DNA of 64,000 bases from the NCBI GenBank assembly GCA_018907035.1, contig JACCIC010000049.1:270001-334000 (forward strand). Direction: 5' to 3'. Shown here one piece after another: positions 14,001 to 28,800 of this stretch; position 1 is the first letter of the stretch; every line of letters begins with the position of its first letter. The notes beneath the pieces were generated by a model. It saw only the letters and a program-made list of their open reading frames with translations, ran no database searches and was not told where the DNA came from. Both the position numbers and the translations under genes were made by a program. This DNA is from Sycobia sp. Sy_11 (lineage: Eukaryota > Arthropoda > Insecta > Hymenoptera > Epichrysomallidae).

Positions 14001-17000
14001 TTCACAACTGTTTGTATCGTGAACTACGAATCTAAGTCTCAGCCCTAATTTCATAATTGTAACTAATTTAATTGTTAACGATTCGCATTTGATACGAAAA
14101 ATTATTTTTTCAGTGTACTAAATTAGGAAAAAATAGAATGTTTGATTAGCTCCATTACATTTAACGAAAGCGCCTCTACTCCTAATGTTAATTTTAAAAA
14201 GCGTCATTGATAAATGTTAAAGAGATTTATTTTATTTACGTATCATTAACACTTATTATATTATTACGTTTTCCCAAGTGTTCAGTAAACCCTCCGTCAA
14301 TTAAGCTTTATTATATTTGCATTTTTATATTTTTTTATACTTTACGTTTCTGTTGATCGTAACAATCATCCCATTTATTTATACTGCACAGAATCCAGAT
14401 TTACTACGCGTTAAACGTGATAAAATCCTAATATAAATGAATTTTTCTCTTTTCTTTTGTTTGGATAATAATCAGAGTCAGAGCTTATGTAATGTTATTT
14501 TTGAATTAGTGCACATTTCTGAAGGCCATTTAACATTAAAACTACCGACATAGTGCTTAAAATGATCCTTTTTACCATTTATTTTCAATGTATTACTCCA
14601 TCTTTGACAGTCTTATTAATAATTATGAAGCTTGGGCTGGATGTAAATGAATCTTATTTAGATTAATGTCTGATCTCAACGTTTCATTCAACTTGCAAAT
14701 ATTTTAACGCGAACGAATTATCACCGCTTCTGATCTGTTCACGCGCATTTTATATTTTTCTAAAATGTTATGCTAAAAAAGCTACTCGGAGAACATTTAT
14801 ATAAATTATTATTCGTAAAAGTTTTATTAAAAAAAATTTCTATTAACTGAAGGATAGGCTACAGAAATTATACAATTATTGCAAGCCAGTAAAATGAACA
14901 TGTGACACATCAATTTATTAACGCAATAAGTCATTGTACCTCCAGCCCAAACGTGCATCTAAGCATTCGTTATTATATTTCATTCATTCTGATTTCGTTT
15001 TTAGATCTCATCTTTTTGTCTTTGTGGAAGCACATACACTATATATTATATCGTACCTGGTAACGTTTGCTATGCTTGTAATTGCGCAGATACCATGACG
15101 AAAATGAAAATAAACAGATCTCGATTCAATTAACCAGTGTTACTACCAGCAAATATGCGAAAATATATACCGATTCGCTCAGAATATTGTGACTTATATA
15201 ATTGTTATCTTCTTTTGTTCATCAATGTTGTTATTGCGTTTTATATTTTATATTTATATTTATATGTGCCAAATGCTTATTGTATAAAATTATTATGATT
15301 TTAATATAATATACAATAATACGTTGAAAACTTATTTGCCGTATTCACTGAAATCCCTGTAACATTTTTCCTTGCCTCACCAGGAAAGATATTTTGAAGA
15401 TTAAAAATGTTTTATTTCCCACGTTGACAAGATCAATTATTGCAATCAAGCATTTTCACATTCAATATATTCAATATATCATTCTATGAAATTAATTTTT
15501 CTCTTATTAGATTTCAGTGAATATGGTAAAAATTTTAACATCATATCGTTGCTGCTCTAGTCTTAATTTATCTTTCAGCTTATTCACATTTTAGTAAAAT
15601 TTTCTTTCTGTTGTTTTCTTAATTTTCTGTTACTTTATATGGTAATACTAATATCCAAAATATTTTTAGTTTCAGATCATAATTGTTTGTTGCAAGATAT
15701 AAATGAGGCATAATAATTAAATTAAATGTTTATCGATTTTTCTTTAGTTTATTATACATCAATAATATTTAACAGTAATATTTTTAATTACTTTAAATAA
15801 TATTTTGCTTAATTAAAGTATGGTTGATTAAAAACAAATATTTCTGAGAATTATAAACTGTTTTTAAATTTCAAACCCGCATTGAAAAAGTAAGTTTAAA
15901 ATACATTTTCGTATCTTCAAAAAATCTTTCCTTTACAAATGTCCCTATGAAAAGAAAAAATGATTTGTCTCTTAATACGAATAATAGATGTTTACTTAAG
16001 CTATAATGACATTCACTAATTTTTTTATGTATAGTTTATGTTTTATATTTTTATTAGTTACTAAATTTTTTGAAGTTACAGAAAGTGTAAAAGAATTCGT
16101 TGAAAAAAAAAAAATTTTTCACCACATCGATCTTATCACCATTTTACGTATATCAGGGGTGTTATTTAAAAATTGATGACGTACTTATGATATTTCGACG
16201 TCTCTCTGCTAATAATATATAAAAAATTGATCAAACTTCACCAGGCCTCTCAGGCCTGATAATAAACTTCAAGTTTCGCGCCTGTAGGCCAAACTGTCAT
16301 CGTCGTCTATGTCGCTTGCTCAGCAACAGCAGCAGCAACAACAACAGAATTTCCCACCCATGGACGCAAGCAGATCATCGACGCTGAGGCGCGGAGTTGT
16401 CGGCTCCACATCGACACTGACGCGACCACTTCCAGCGCCACCACCCGAGGCTGGATTCGTACCGGCCAACAGATGCGCTCAGACAATGCAGAACAACGTT
16501 GGCCCGGATGCCTGCTTCGTCGGTACTGATAAAATGTCAACCCTCCAGGTATGATCGCATTAGACTAGAATATGATTCTCAAATACTAAACGTAATTTAT
16601 GTCTTTCGATAATGTTAAAAATCATCAAATAAGCATAATTGTAAAAAGAATCATTAGAAGAATATTTTAAGACATTGGAAATCACAAGCTCATTAATTTG
16701 ATGAACTTTTGTCATTATATCTTCTTAAATTTTGATAAAATAATTAGAACATACAACAACTTAATAAATTGTAGCTCGGATTGATTGAAATTACCAGTAG
16801 CTTCCATTTCATCTTCTATTACTCAGACTTTTCTTCATTTTCGCGTACCTCATCTATACCTACTTTCTCATCTTCTACTTTCTTTTTCATTCTCTTAGTA
16901 TAGATAATATAAGTAGAGCAAATCATTTACAGTGTACACTAATTTAACATATACCTTGTCTAGGAGAGATATCGCAGGTATCAGGAGGCTATGCGAGCGC

Positions 17001-19768
17001 AGGATGCAAATCGGCGTAAGCATTCGACTATTGATGGGGCGCGCGACAGTTGCAGCAGCCCCCGACCGGTCAGCGCGATTGGTCCTCGACACAGTCTGGT
17101 ATCGCCACCACCAACGCCAGTTCGCGGTATGATGCAATCGGCGAGTGTCTGCGACCTCACAGCAGCCAATAACTGGAATCTTGGAATGCAGCAGGTAAAT
17201 GCAGCGAAGGAACGAAAGTATCGCATTCTTGTTTGTATAATAATTTAGTTTAAATATGTTCTTAAACAACATGACTTAATTTTTTCTAATGATTAATTAT
17301 AAAAAAAAATTCAAAACGCTTTAAATAACAATGTTGGGAAATCAACAAGCAAGTAAAAGACAAATATTCAATAACAGGCTCAATCGGTGGCGCATCTTGG
17401 TCCTCTTCAAAGTCCGGTGATGTGGTATCCTCCGCCCAATCCCTGGGATCATCCAGCCGCTCTGGGCGGTTCAAATCTCAGTCTGAATCAAGCGCCAACA
17501 CACCATATGTGGCCGGGCTACCCGTTGGGATACGGTCCGCCGCCCTCTCAATTTTTCCCCCAACACTATCCGGGCGCAATGATGGGATCCCATTCGCGAG
17601 CCCACAGTCCGGCACGCAGCACAAAGTCCGGCAGACGCTCGAAGGCTCCGTCACCCTCGCCGAGTTTCAAATCTCGAAAATCGACGGCCTCGAATCGCTC
17701 GAGGATTCGACGCACGCCGAGTTCACCGTCAGATGCTTCATCCGAGAACTCGGACGAGTCCGACTTCGATGATCGTATGTCGAGAAGCTCGAAAACGTTC
17801 AATGGTCGAAGAGATAGCTTAAACAGCACCAGGAGTTCAAGATCCAGAGCTTTTCATCAAGACGATTTAACCAGAAGCAGGAAAAAGTGAGAAATATATA
17901 TAAATTATATATACTTTTCCTAGAAATTCATATGTGCAAAGTTAATTATTAGGGTTTTTCATTTAAATTTTAATGATACTTACAGGCTCAATTTTAAATA
18001 TTTTAACGTGGTCGCTTTTACGTAATCGTTTGCAACCACATGGAAATTTTCTATACACAATTCATTAAAAAGGCTTGTGAAAAGTAATAGGTTATTATAT
18101 TCAATGATCGTTATTATTTAGTTACCCTTTTATTAAAATATTAACTTGACCTTCAGTTGGCGTTCAGAGGATCGTATAAATAGTCTCGAGGAGCAATGGA
18201 TTGCTAAGCATTTCTCAAACGGCCATCCAAACATGATGTCAGCCCGCAATTCAGAGCTAGAGGATGATCGTCGATCGCTCGCCTCATCTCGTCGTGGCCC
18301 GTCTGACGATGGCCTACAGCAACCCGATCGCCATCAACGTGCTGGTAGTTTACGCGCGCAGCGCAGTGGTCAAAGTACCGATGACTCCGTAACCGGTCAT
18401 CATCATCAACGCAGATCCAAAATGACCAGCTCTTCCGACGACTATGTGGATAGACAATTGCCGGACAGGGGTTCATTGCCCCGATCGCTCTCGAGACGGT
18501 CGCAGGAGAACTCAAGAACAGCCGATTCCGAAGAGAATGAGATGAGAAGGCGATCTGGATCGGGAAGGAGCGGCAAGCTGTCCTCCTTCGAAGAGTCCGA
18601 CGGTTTGGACCACAACGGAGGAATATCAAGGTGAATTTTTATTCGATGATTAGCTTAGACTATATGAGAAATATAAAATAGCTTACTTCAGAAAAATTTT
18701 AAAAGTACTAAAAATTATTCACCAAAGCTTAATAGTGGAAGCGATCACTAGAATTATAATATATTTTATTTATAAAGCTATTGCAATGTTGCTTTTCGTT
18801 TCCGGAAGAAGTAGGAAATTTTGTCAAAATTATAAACAACGTAAAATTAAATTGTCGTATAAGATTATTTGTGTGAAATCGTTAAGGTGTTACTCAATTC
18901 CACCTCGAGTGAAATATTTAAGCACTGCGATAATTCGTATTATTTATAAATAACATTGACAGGGGCCACTCCGATGAAAAGTACAAACAACGAAACGTAT
19001 TATCGCCGTCCCAAGAGAGACGCTCCAGTCGTGGGAGACTGACAAGATCACCCACCCCGGAGAAGCCACGTGCCAACGACAAGCAAAATCTTCAATCACC
19101 CACGCCGGAGAAAAATGCGAAAATTTCACAGAAACCGTCTCGGTCTTCTACGCCGGAAGGACGTTCGAAGGCGCAGGAAAAGAAGCCTCCGATGTCACCA
19201 ACGAGCGAGCCAAAAAGGAGCGAAACGCCCAAAAGAAATGGCGACATCACCAAAGATCTCATGTCAGAGGTAATAATTATCAATAGTTTGCGGTAGTTAC
19301 TTGCCATACTTGCCGATCGAGGCTGATTACTTCTTGAATATGGATTAAATTCAGAAGCAGTATTACTTAATACAAAATTTATCAAATACAATTCGCAGAA
19401 CGCGTGGCGTGAACGTGCAACGAACTTAAACAGGCCGTATTATCCAATGAATATGTATATATTTTAGATCATGAAGGACGAGTGGTCGTGCGAGCACTGC
19501 ACTTTCTTGAACGACTCCAAGGACACGGTGTGCGTGATCTGCTGTAAAACGAAGAGCAGCGCACTGCCGCCATCGCGGCACGAGTCCGAGGACGAGGGTC
19601 TGAACGACGCGGAGGATAGTTTCCGTAAGCTGAAGCTCGCGGCGAGCGGCCAAACCGAGAGCCCGGAAAACGACGGCGCGAAGGGAAAAGGTAGAGCCAG
19701 ACGAAAGATCAGCTTTTCATTCGGCACGAAGTTTACCAAGTGATCGCGACTACATCGACATGCGTTTT

Positions 19769-19822
<54 letters not shown>

Positions 19823-22800
19823 ACATTTTATACATATAGGGATGCGCTGTAAATGAAATAATTCACGAGAGACTGTTCTTTGCGATTATCTATCGATATA
19901 CATGGACGTTTATGAGAAGAGAGTGGTTGACGATTGCGCATCCATTGTGTCGGGGTAGAGGCAACAGTTAAAAGATAATCTCATTTTAGTTACCGATAAA
20001 ATCATTTGTACAAGCATTTTTTAAGAATATTTTAGAGAATCCGTAAAAAGGAAAGTATAGACTTAATTGTGGCATCATTGTTACAATTGCCTTAGGTTAT
20101 TGCAAATATCAAAATTTTTACTAAATGAAAATAAGATTGAAAAAAAAAATGTTTAATAAAGAACAAAGCTTATGAATAGAGGCATAAAAATTGTGTTTTG
20201 AATGATTAAAATTATTATTATCCTACTAAAAAATAGCATTTAATATGTTGTATGGGATAGTTACAAGTATTCTGTGATATGCGAATAATAGATTAAACTT
20301 TTTTTAATAACAGAATATTTCCACTTTCACTTATATATTTATAATGCATTTATTTTAGCTAACATTTTTTGTACTTTCAAGAAATAGAAGTTAAAATAGA
20401 TGTACTCGATTTCAGATCATATGTCATCTTGCCTCTACCCTATACCACGAAAAGTCTTCTGAATCTTTATTCAGAATGACAAACAAATAATTTTGTTTCA
20501 TTTTTATTAAAACGAAACTGTTTTTTTTTAACACTTGATGCGAAATTTTTTTACTGTTTTGTAACAAGGCAATACATATCCGTTTATATGTGTACAATAA
20601 AAAATCTCTTTTTTCAAAAATATCCACACATGCTGTACATTCTTGAATGAATAATAAAACTAAGTATGGCATTCTCTTATTATACGCAAAAACGATACCA
20701 AATGCATAATCGTGCTTTGAAAGCAATTAAAATTTTATAATATTTATTAAACTCTATTATTCATTCAAGCCGCATCATTTCAAGGACGATTGTGCATTTG
20801 GCCTTTCCTCTTTGAATACACCACGTTCAAACTCCTTTTTCCATGCAAACAACACGAAAAATCATCATTGATATTAATATATATTATTTTTTAATACATA
20901 ATTTATTGATAACAAATTTATAAAAAAAAAATTTTTACAGAAGAAAATTTTTGCTTTCGAAATTTCCATGAAAAATTAAAAATATTTCAATCCGAATAAC
21001 TTTTGCTATATTTATTAATTGAGTTTGATAATTAATTATTAAGAAACATAAATATATTTATTTGTAAAAAAAATAAATTTTGGAAAATAAAACTCGGCTG
21101 TTTGCCCAATCGAAAATTCATTTTATTATTTCAAAGAAAATTATAAAGATAAAATAGAACTATTGAGAAAATGTCATTAAATCTCGTAATATATAACCGA
21201 GGATATAAAAAAAACTAAATTTTATTGCACTTGTAATTGAGAAATAAATGAAATAATTTACACGCTAAAATTATACTATATTAAAACAAATCAATTCACG
21301 GCCTTTTTTCAATAAAGGCACAGCAATTCCCTTCTTTTTTCAGAATCTGACAAAGAGGAGCAGCCATTAATCGAATCGCCGGCAGCCAAAGATATCACCG
21401 ACACAACAGATTCCAAACAACCCGAAACAATTAATCCACCCGTTAAAGTCGACACGAAAATAGAAAGTAAATCGACAGAAGCCCCGGTCCCCAATGAAAC
21501 CAAGAAAGTCGATCCTTCGGAATCGGCTGCCGAGCCGAGGCCGAAAGCCGAGACCAAGGCGACGGAAACTTCAACGCAAAGCGACGAATTGGACAAAGTT
21601 AATTCGGCAGTCGATCAAAAAGATTTATTAGAGCGAAAGAGGGAAATAAAGACATTCGATTCAACGATGAATGAGGTAAAGAGCGCAACTGTTTCCACGG
21701 GCACCTCGCCACCCCCGCAAAGTATTTCCACACAAGTGAGTGTATTAACGAAGTTCATTAACACATTATTAATATTTACTATATATGTCATCCTCCTTTC
21801 TTGAAATACATTTTTTTATTTTTTAATTATTTCCATAATGTAATTAGAGTTATTTACGTGACTGAAAAGACTTTCTTAATTTTCAAATTGTAATAAATTA
21901 CTAATACGTTTCTGTGCCCATTTTTTGGATAAACATAATTTCGTTTGAAAATTTATGTTAATATTATTTTACTACAGTATCTGTATACTCATTCCGAAAA
22001 CTATCTTCCGTTGTTGATTGATACATCTAATTTCTAAAATAATTGAAGAAGATAATATTATATACTAAGATTCCAGACTATTGGATTATTTTAATATGTG
22101 TACCATAATGTACATCCAAGAGTATTTGTTAAACAAAAACCACTATTTATTCTAGTAATCCAATTTTCCAGACTTACGAAGACCCGAGTTACGTGAAAGA
22201 AAGGGTAGAAAAGTTCCGAAGAGCTGCTTCGTTAGCCCCTTCGAAAAGCTCCACGAGATACGACGACAGCGATTCAGAAGTACGTTAGTCATGTAGCATG
22301 ACAATCGAATGTTTTCCTAATTATATATATATATATATACATATTTATTTATATTATAATTCATATAAGTTTATCTGTTCCCTGTTAAAAGAATATCTGA
22401 TAAGATGATGGAAAAAAAGGAGATGTACTATGATAACGAACAGTGACTAAATAAACTTCAGTGATCTATGAATTCAACAAAAAGTGATTTATCTTTTTGA
22501 TTCGTGAATTCTTAAATTTTGAAAAACGACACTGACACATTGCATATATATTGCATAGAGGACACGTTCCGCTTAGTTGCGACAACGACAATTTTTTATC
22601 TGTCCGTTCTTGTTTCAACCATGCGGCATTCCTATTGCCTCCTACCCTCCCGCCCCCTCGGCACCATAATATAATTTCGCATCTCGAAACCAAGCCTATA
22701 CGCTAAAAAGAAAGCAACGTCAATAAATAAATCAAAAAATAATCAATGAATAACAATCGCTGGCCGGCGGGCGAGCCGCAAAAACGCCAAATCGAGCCAG

Positions 22801-25800
22801 GTTTATACGAATTGGGTCGAGCGTGTGTTTTAGGACGCTAGATTCCCGAGCAGTCCGGACCTGCAGTACAACAGCGCGCGCCAGCGCGGCGGAACCGGCC
22901 ACAGGAATAATCAGCATTCGAGCAGGACCAGGCGGAACTCCCTCACGTCGCCCCACCATTATTACCGTTCCAGGGTAAACAGCAAGTGTTAAAAAACATC
23001 CAGTTCCACGCACACTGTTGTCGCAATCGGCTTATCATATATATATTAATATTAATGTTAATTAATATTATACATAAATATTAATTAATAATTCGCTCAC
23101 TTTTCCAGCATTACTCACATTAGATATAACTTTAGTATAGTGCTTAATTCTAATTCCTTTTACAACAATATGACTCGCACTAATGCTTTCTGATTTGGTT
23201 AATAGTCTGGTTTATCACTTATTATATATATATTCTTATTATACACTATACGCTCATTACCTACGTTTTCACATCTTTTTTTCATATTATACTTAAATTT
23301 GAAATATATTAATAATTCCATGGTGTGGCAGCATGAATGAAAGATTGTATAAGTACCTGAAATATTGTGGAACTGCTCTTGTTCGTCTTCAGGTGACAAT
23401 ATTAACCGCTCGAAACAGGGGCGTCGAAAGATATCTGGTAGCTCTGTTAGAACCAGGAATAGCTCGACTGAGTGTATGGAAAACCAGAAATACAAAAGTC
23501 CATGAAAAAAGTTGTCGGTATACCAAACGCAAATATTAAAATAAAAACTCCCCAACTAAACTATTCAAAAGTGTGAGAATGTCCGAATTTATACGTCCAT
23601 ATTGTCATGAATATTTTATGATGTGAAGAGAAGGTTTTACAAAAGTAAGTCTTATGTCTATTCGAGCAAATTCTGCTCATTGGATTGCGAAAGTTTTTAT
23701 GTTGGTTCGGTATTCTTTTTCGACTCTTATTAGTCCCTTAGTCAAATAGACTCTTAGTCAAATCATACTTATGATTATTACGGCAACACCAAAGATTAAA
23801 TGATTTAAAATTCATATCTATAAAGAAAAATGAGATGTTTCTGATGTTAATTATTTATTAAATAAATTTGTAATAAATTGTAATTTAAGCTCTCAAGTTT
23901 TTGCTCTATACAGTAAGTAAAATGGAGTTTTTCTTCAAATACATTTTATTTGTTTGTGAAATTCATTACGTTCTACTGTGCGAGATATGGATGGGTTTCT
24001 GAGTTTGAATTCGAAACTGCGGGAGGAGGGTACGTATATATATATATATGCCAGATGCAGAAAAATGTTGAAATGACGCCCCTGACTCAGAGGACTGTGC
24101 TATAAACCAATTTAGAATATATACTAATTTTTAGTAACAAACATTAATTTATATATATGATGTAGTGTTGGAAGGTAATTTACTAAATTATAACAACTTT
24201 TCTATTGTTCATTTCATATTCCATGTTCTTGAGAGTATTAAAAAGTTTGAAGATATTTTCAGCATTTTCGCTATAACTTGGCAACATATAAGTAGAAATC
24301 AAATTAACATTGTGACAAATTAATGATATTTAATACCATCAATATATTTGTAATTTACATTATAAGTTCCCACTTTTAGTTTAAAATTAGAAAAATAATC
24401 ACATCTCCAATAAAGTAACGTTAATAATAATTTGAATATCAAAAATCTATAACAATTAAAACTGTTCGCAGACTTTATTATTATTAAAAAATAAAAACGT
24501 CCTTGTTAGTATTTGATTCCCAGTGAGTCTTGAACATTTTTAATCACATACCAGGTGTTTCTCATCAAATTTGCAGGAACCAAGTCAGTCGCGTTACAAC
24601 GATTCCAGTTCCAGCAGTGGGAACAACGCGGTTCTCCAAAGTCTCACTCGCCAGGGCTTAGAACTAGTGGAGGTGCTACGTGAGGCCGAGCATCGTGGCT
24701 TCTCAGCCGACGACATCCAGGTGGCTCTGACACAGGACCCAATAAATCCGCTCGATTGGCTGAAAAATCAATGGCCCCACTTGATCGAGACGGTGCAAAT
24801 CTTGGCGACGACTCGTGGCAAAGATCTCGGCGATGGAAACGACATTGGAGTACTGAGTGCAGCCGAGGCCAAGGAGATGCTCAGACTGGCCAAGGGGGAT
24901 ATTTGGATCGCAGTTGCCAGCGCAATACAGCTACGCCAAAGAAAGGTTTTAGTAAATTCATTAATATAGTTTCTTTAAATTCAATTCGGAAAATGAAATA
25001 TAAAATTTAAAAGTAATTTGTTCATTTTAGTGCCAGAATATAATGGTCAAGGGAAATTTCGCGTTGCACAATGTAATAGCTGCTCTCGATAATAATTCAG
25101 GCAATGAAGAAGCAGCATTATTGGAGCTTCAAAAGGATCAATTAAAACCATTTCTAATGAGAATATGGGGACCTCCAACCGGAACAGAGAATGAAGAGGC
25201 TGCGCCACTTGAAGGTCAAATTAATTTTATTTAAAAACAATGTTATAATAATGATATTATTAGGAATAATAATAAAATAAAATAAGACAGTACGCACATT
25301 CTATATTAGCGCAGCATTTGATTATTTAAAAAAAAATTTTAACATTAAATGTTTATATTTAATTGAAATAAACAAACAAAATATGAGATGAACACAATAA
25401 ACCTGAATATTGTCAATATGCATAAAATATTGCAGAGAGACCTGTACAAGATGCAGCAGTCACGATCGTTGCTAAGCCACAGGACCTCGGCTTTTCCGGG
25501 GACAAGGAGGCACAGAAACAGGTAATTCCCACATCAGGTATATATACCGACGTGCACGTAGATTTTCAGCATCAGTTGGCCGCCTTGCGCGAGCTCACCG
25601 CGAATTGGGAACGGGAAGAGGAACTTCAACTATTGGTCAGCGGAAAGACCGAGAATATCGTACGCGCGATAAACCAGTCGCCAGAGCTTAGGGATGAGGT
25701 AGAGATTTTGAAAGGAGCTTCGAAGAAACTGGAAGAACAACTTTTAAGTCTCACCAAAGTAGATGATTCCCAACAATATCGTAGTATAGCTAACGGGGAA

Positions 25801-28800
25801 TTAAGTCAAAACGATGATAAAGAAACAATAATTGAGGAAAAACGATCGGATATAGTTAAGATCAATAGCGGTGAAAATGAAAAAACTTATCTTATAAAAG
25901 AAAACACCGATTCTAATTTGAAATATTATGAAAATGTGGAATTAAGAAACGTAAATCAAAAACCTGATCTGTCAATAGAGTGTACTTTATTAGATTCTTC
26001 AGAAATACAAATAGAAGAAGCAATTAATAAAATTGAAGACAACAATGTAAAAGTAATCAATGAGACTGAAAGTTTATTAATAAATCAAAAAAGCAATAAA
26101 GATTTCGAAATTAATTCCAAAAATATAATAAATATAAATCAAGATATAATAAAACAATCAACTGGAGGTAAAAATAATGATAAACAAGTTACTAATAAAA
26201 TAAATGTAGAGCAGGAAAATAAATTAAATGAAGACAATGTAGCAGGTAGAATAATAAGAGAAACTAATGACGATACTCCTAGTAACTTAATTAGTTCTAC
26301 TGAAGAAATAACAATAAATAATGAAAACAATTTTGAAAATGTTGAAGTCAATATAATTGATGAAACAAAAAAAACATTGATGTTTGGAAATGATAAACAA
26401 GAGATTACAGAAAAGGCAGTGAATGTTGGAACAATCACTGATAATAAAACTAATGATAACAATAAAATCATAGAATACGACAGCAGGAGAAATGTAACAC
26501 CAAAGGAAGAAATTAATGAAATTGTACTAAATTCACCAACGAACGACAGTAGTGACTTACAGAAAGAAACTCATGTAATAGAGAAACTTAACAACATAGA
26601 AATAGCTAATGAACATACTAATGATAATAATAATTCAAATGAAGCTAAATATGAATCATCACAAATCCAAGAAGATATTATAAAACAATCGAATACACTA
26701 CAATGTGAACCAAATCACCCTGCAGCAATGCATCAGCTAATGACTGCTATGAAAATGTTACCAGAACAAGTTTTAGGTCAAATAGCGGCAGCCTTTGGAA
26801 TGCTTGCGCCTAAAAAATCTGAAGAAAATAAGAATAAAATATCAGACAATAGGGAATCTGCGCAGTCTCAGATAGTAGAGAATTTTTCCAGCACGTCAGA
26901 CACCATTTCAGTACAGAACTCTAAAAATGCCAACGAATCTAGAAATATAATTGCAGTAGCTCCAAAAGACGATCAATGTTCTTTCAATATTAATGAGAAT
27001 AATGTACCATTAACTAAAAATAATCAATATTGTGAAATTGCTCATCCCCAAACATTAAAAATGGAAGATTCCTTAAAAGAGAAAGAAAATATAGTAATAG
27101 CAGAAAGACACAATTTAGACTCAAATATTAAGGATTCAATTAAGATAGTTGCTGGTGATGAAATTTCTGAAATAGAAAAAGGTGATACAGTAAAAGTCAA
27201 TGAAAACGTTAATAGTGACAAAGCTGATTCCACATTTACACCAGGACAAGAAACTTTCAATACTCCACATCCAGTCCAAATCCACAAGAAGACTGATATA
27301 AATGAACTTGAACATATTACATTTGAACCAATTATTCAATCAAATGTTAATATTACAACTACAAGCTCCATGCCAATGAGTACTTTAATAATTCCAACAT
27401 TTGATAATATTTTAGAAAACGTTAAGTCTAATTCTAGTCCTAATTCTTATTGCGACGTAAGCCAGTCAGACATCTTGAATTCTAAAATTAAGAATTTCAA
27501 CGATCAGGAAAAAGCGGAATCTTTACTTTCGAACGTTAAAGACTCACCTTCCAATTATATTGATTCTGCACATAACGCTGACCAAATTACAACATCTGAT
27601 AGTTTCGTGAAAGAGGAAGATTTAAATAAAAAATTAGAAAAAATAACATTAGCAGAAAAAGAAGTTACTAATGAAAATAAACCTGCAGTTATGCATACCA
27701 ATGAAATACATATAACAATGCATAGTACAGAATTGTCTTCGGTAAAATCCAATATAGAACCATGTCCCGACGAATTAGTTATGGATTCCAAAAATGAAGA
27801 AACATCGAATGTGTCATCACAAGGGGTACGTACTGACTTTGTACAAAGTGAAATATTAAATAGAGATGGTTTAATTATTCAGGAGATAAAAAAGGATTCA
27901 CGAGAACAGAACGCTCCTACCGATTCTCATAAACATACTTCTGAAGCATTGAAAACACATACAATCACACAAGCAATTTCTATGGTACAAATCGAAACTT
28001 CTCCTAAAAAGATAGAAGCACTCAAGCAAAATTCTGACACATTAAATCACAGTTTAGATGATAACTCATCGTCATCTGAAGAGTTTTGCACAGTTCATGA
28101 AGATTTGAAAATTGATAGCAATACAAAAGAATTGGATCATACTTTTAATAAAAATAATATTAATGATAGAGTAGATAGTATCTTAAATAAAAATACTAAA
28201 TTAATTGATGAAGAAGATTCATCTATTAGTATAATATCTGATTCACATAATTCATCTGAAGATACCATAACCACTAACGCAGTATTAATCTTATCACCGC
28301 TAAAACAATCATCTACTGAAAATTTCATGCACATTTCTTCAAAAACCGTTAACTTAAACTCTCAAAGTAAAAAACATGCTAGTTCACTTAGCAAAGTCCA
28401 TTCCATAAATTCTTCAAAACCAAACGATATTGTCGAAGAAAGCTATAACGATAAGATCGATCTATTAAAAACAAATAGTACAATTGAAATAAACGATTCT
28501 GAAATCGATACCAACTCATCTAAGACAGAAAAAAAACGAACTTCCCTTTTTACAGTGCTAACGTATTTAGGAAATTCAAACAAACAGTCAAATGATCATT
28601 CCAATCTTGAAACGAATATAGATGAATCATCATTTTCATCAGAAATTTGTTCAGAATGTACAGAAATCACGGAGATGAGTGTACTATCGAACAATCACCA
28701 ATTAAATCAGACAAATATTCAACAAAAAAATAATATCAAACAAAATTTTTCTTCAGATATTTATCAACCAGAGCATGAAAATATAATAAATTCAAAAGTT

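Larger units (their letters stand above)
11090..16287 (+). other. LUBEL: Large LUBEL intron (5.2 kb)
   Basis: Phase 0 at both ends. It holds the poly-T tract and the TTCGAA-type degenerate array. No additional exon is needed by phase and none was recognised. Confidence 0.7.

Noticed and set aside
25522..25569. A possible 48-nt intron (GTAATT to TTTTCAG) near the start of the giant exon
   Set aside because: Length is a multiple of three, the frame is open through it, and it is shorter than normal introns; optional splicing is not excluded.
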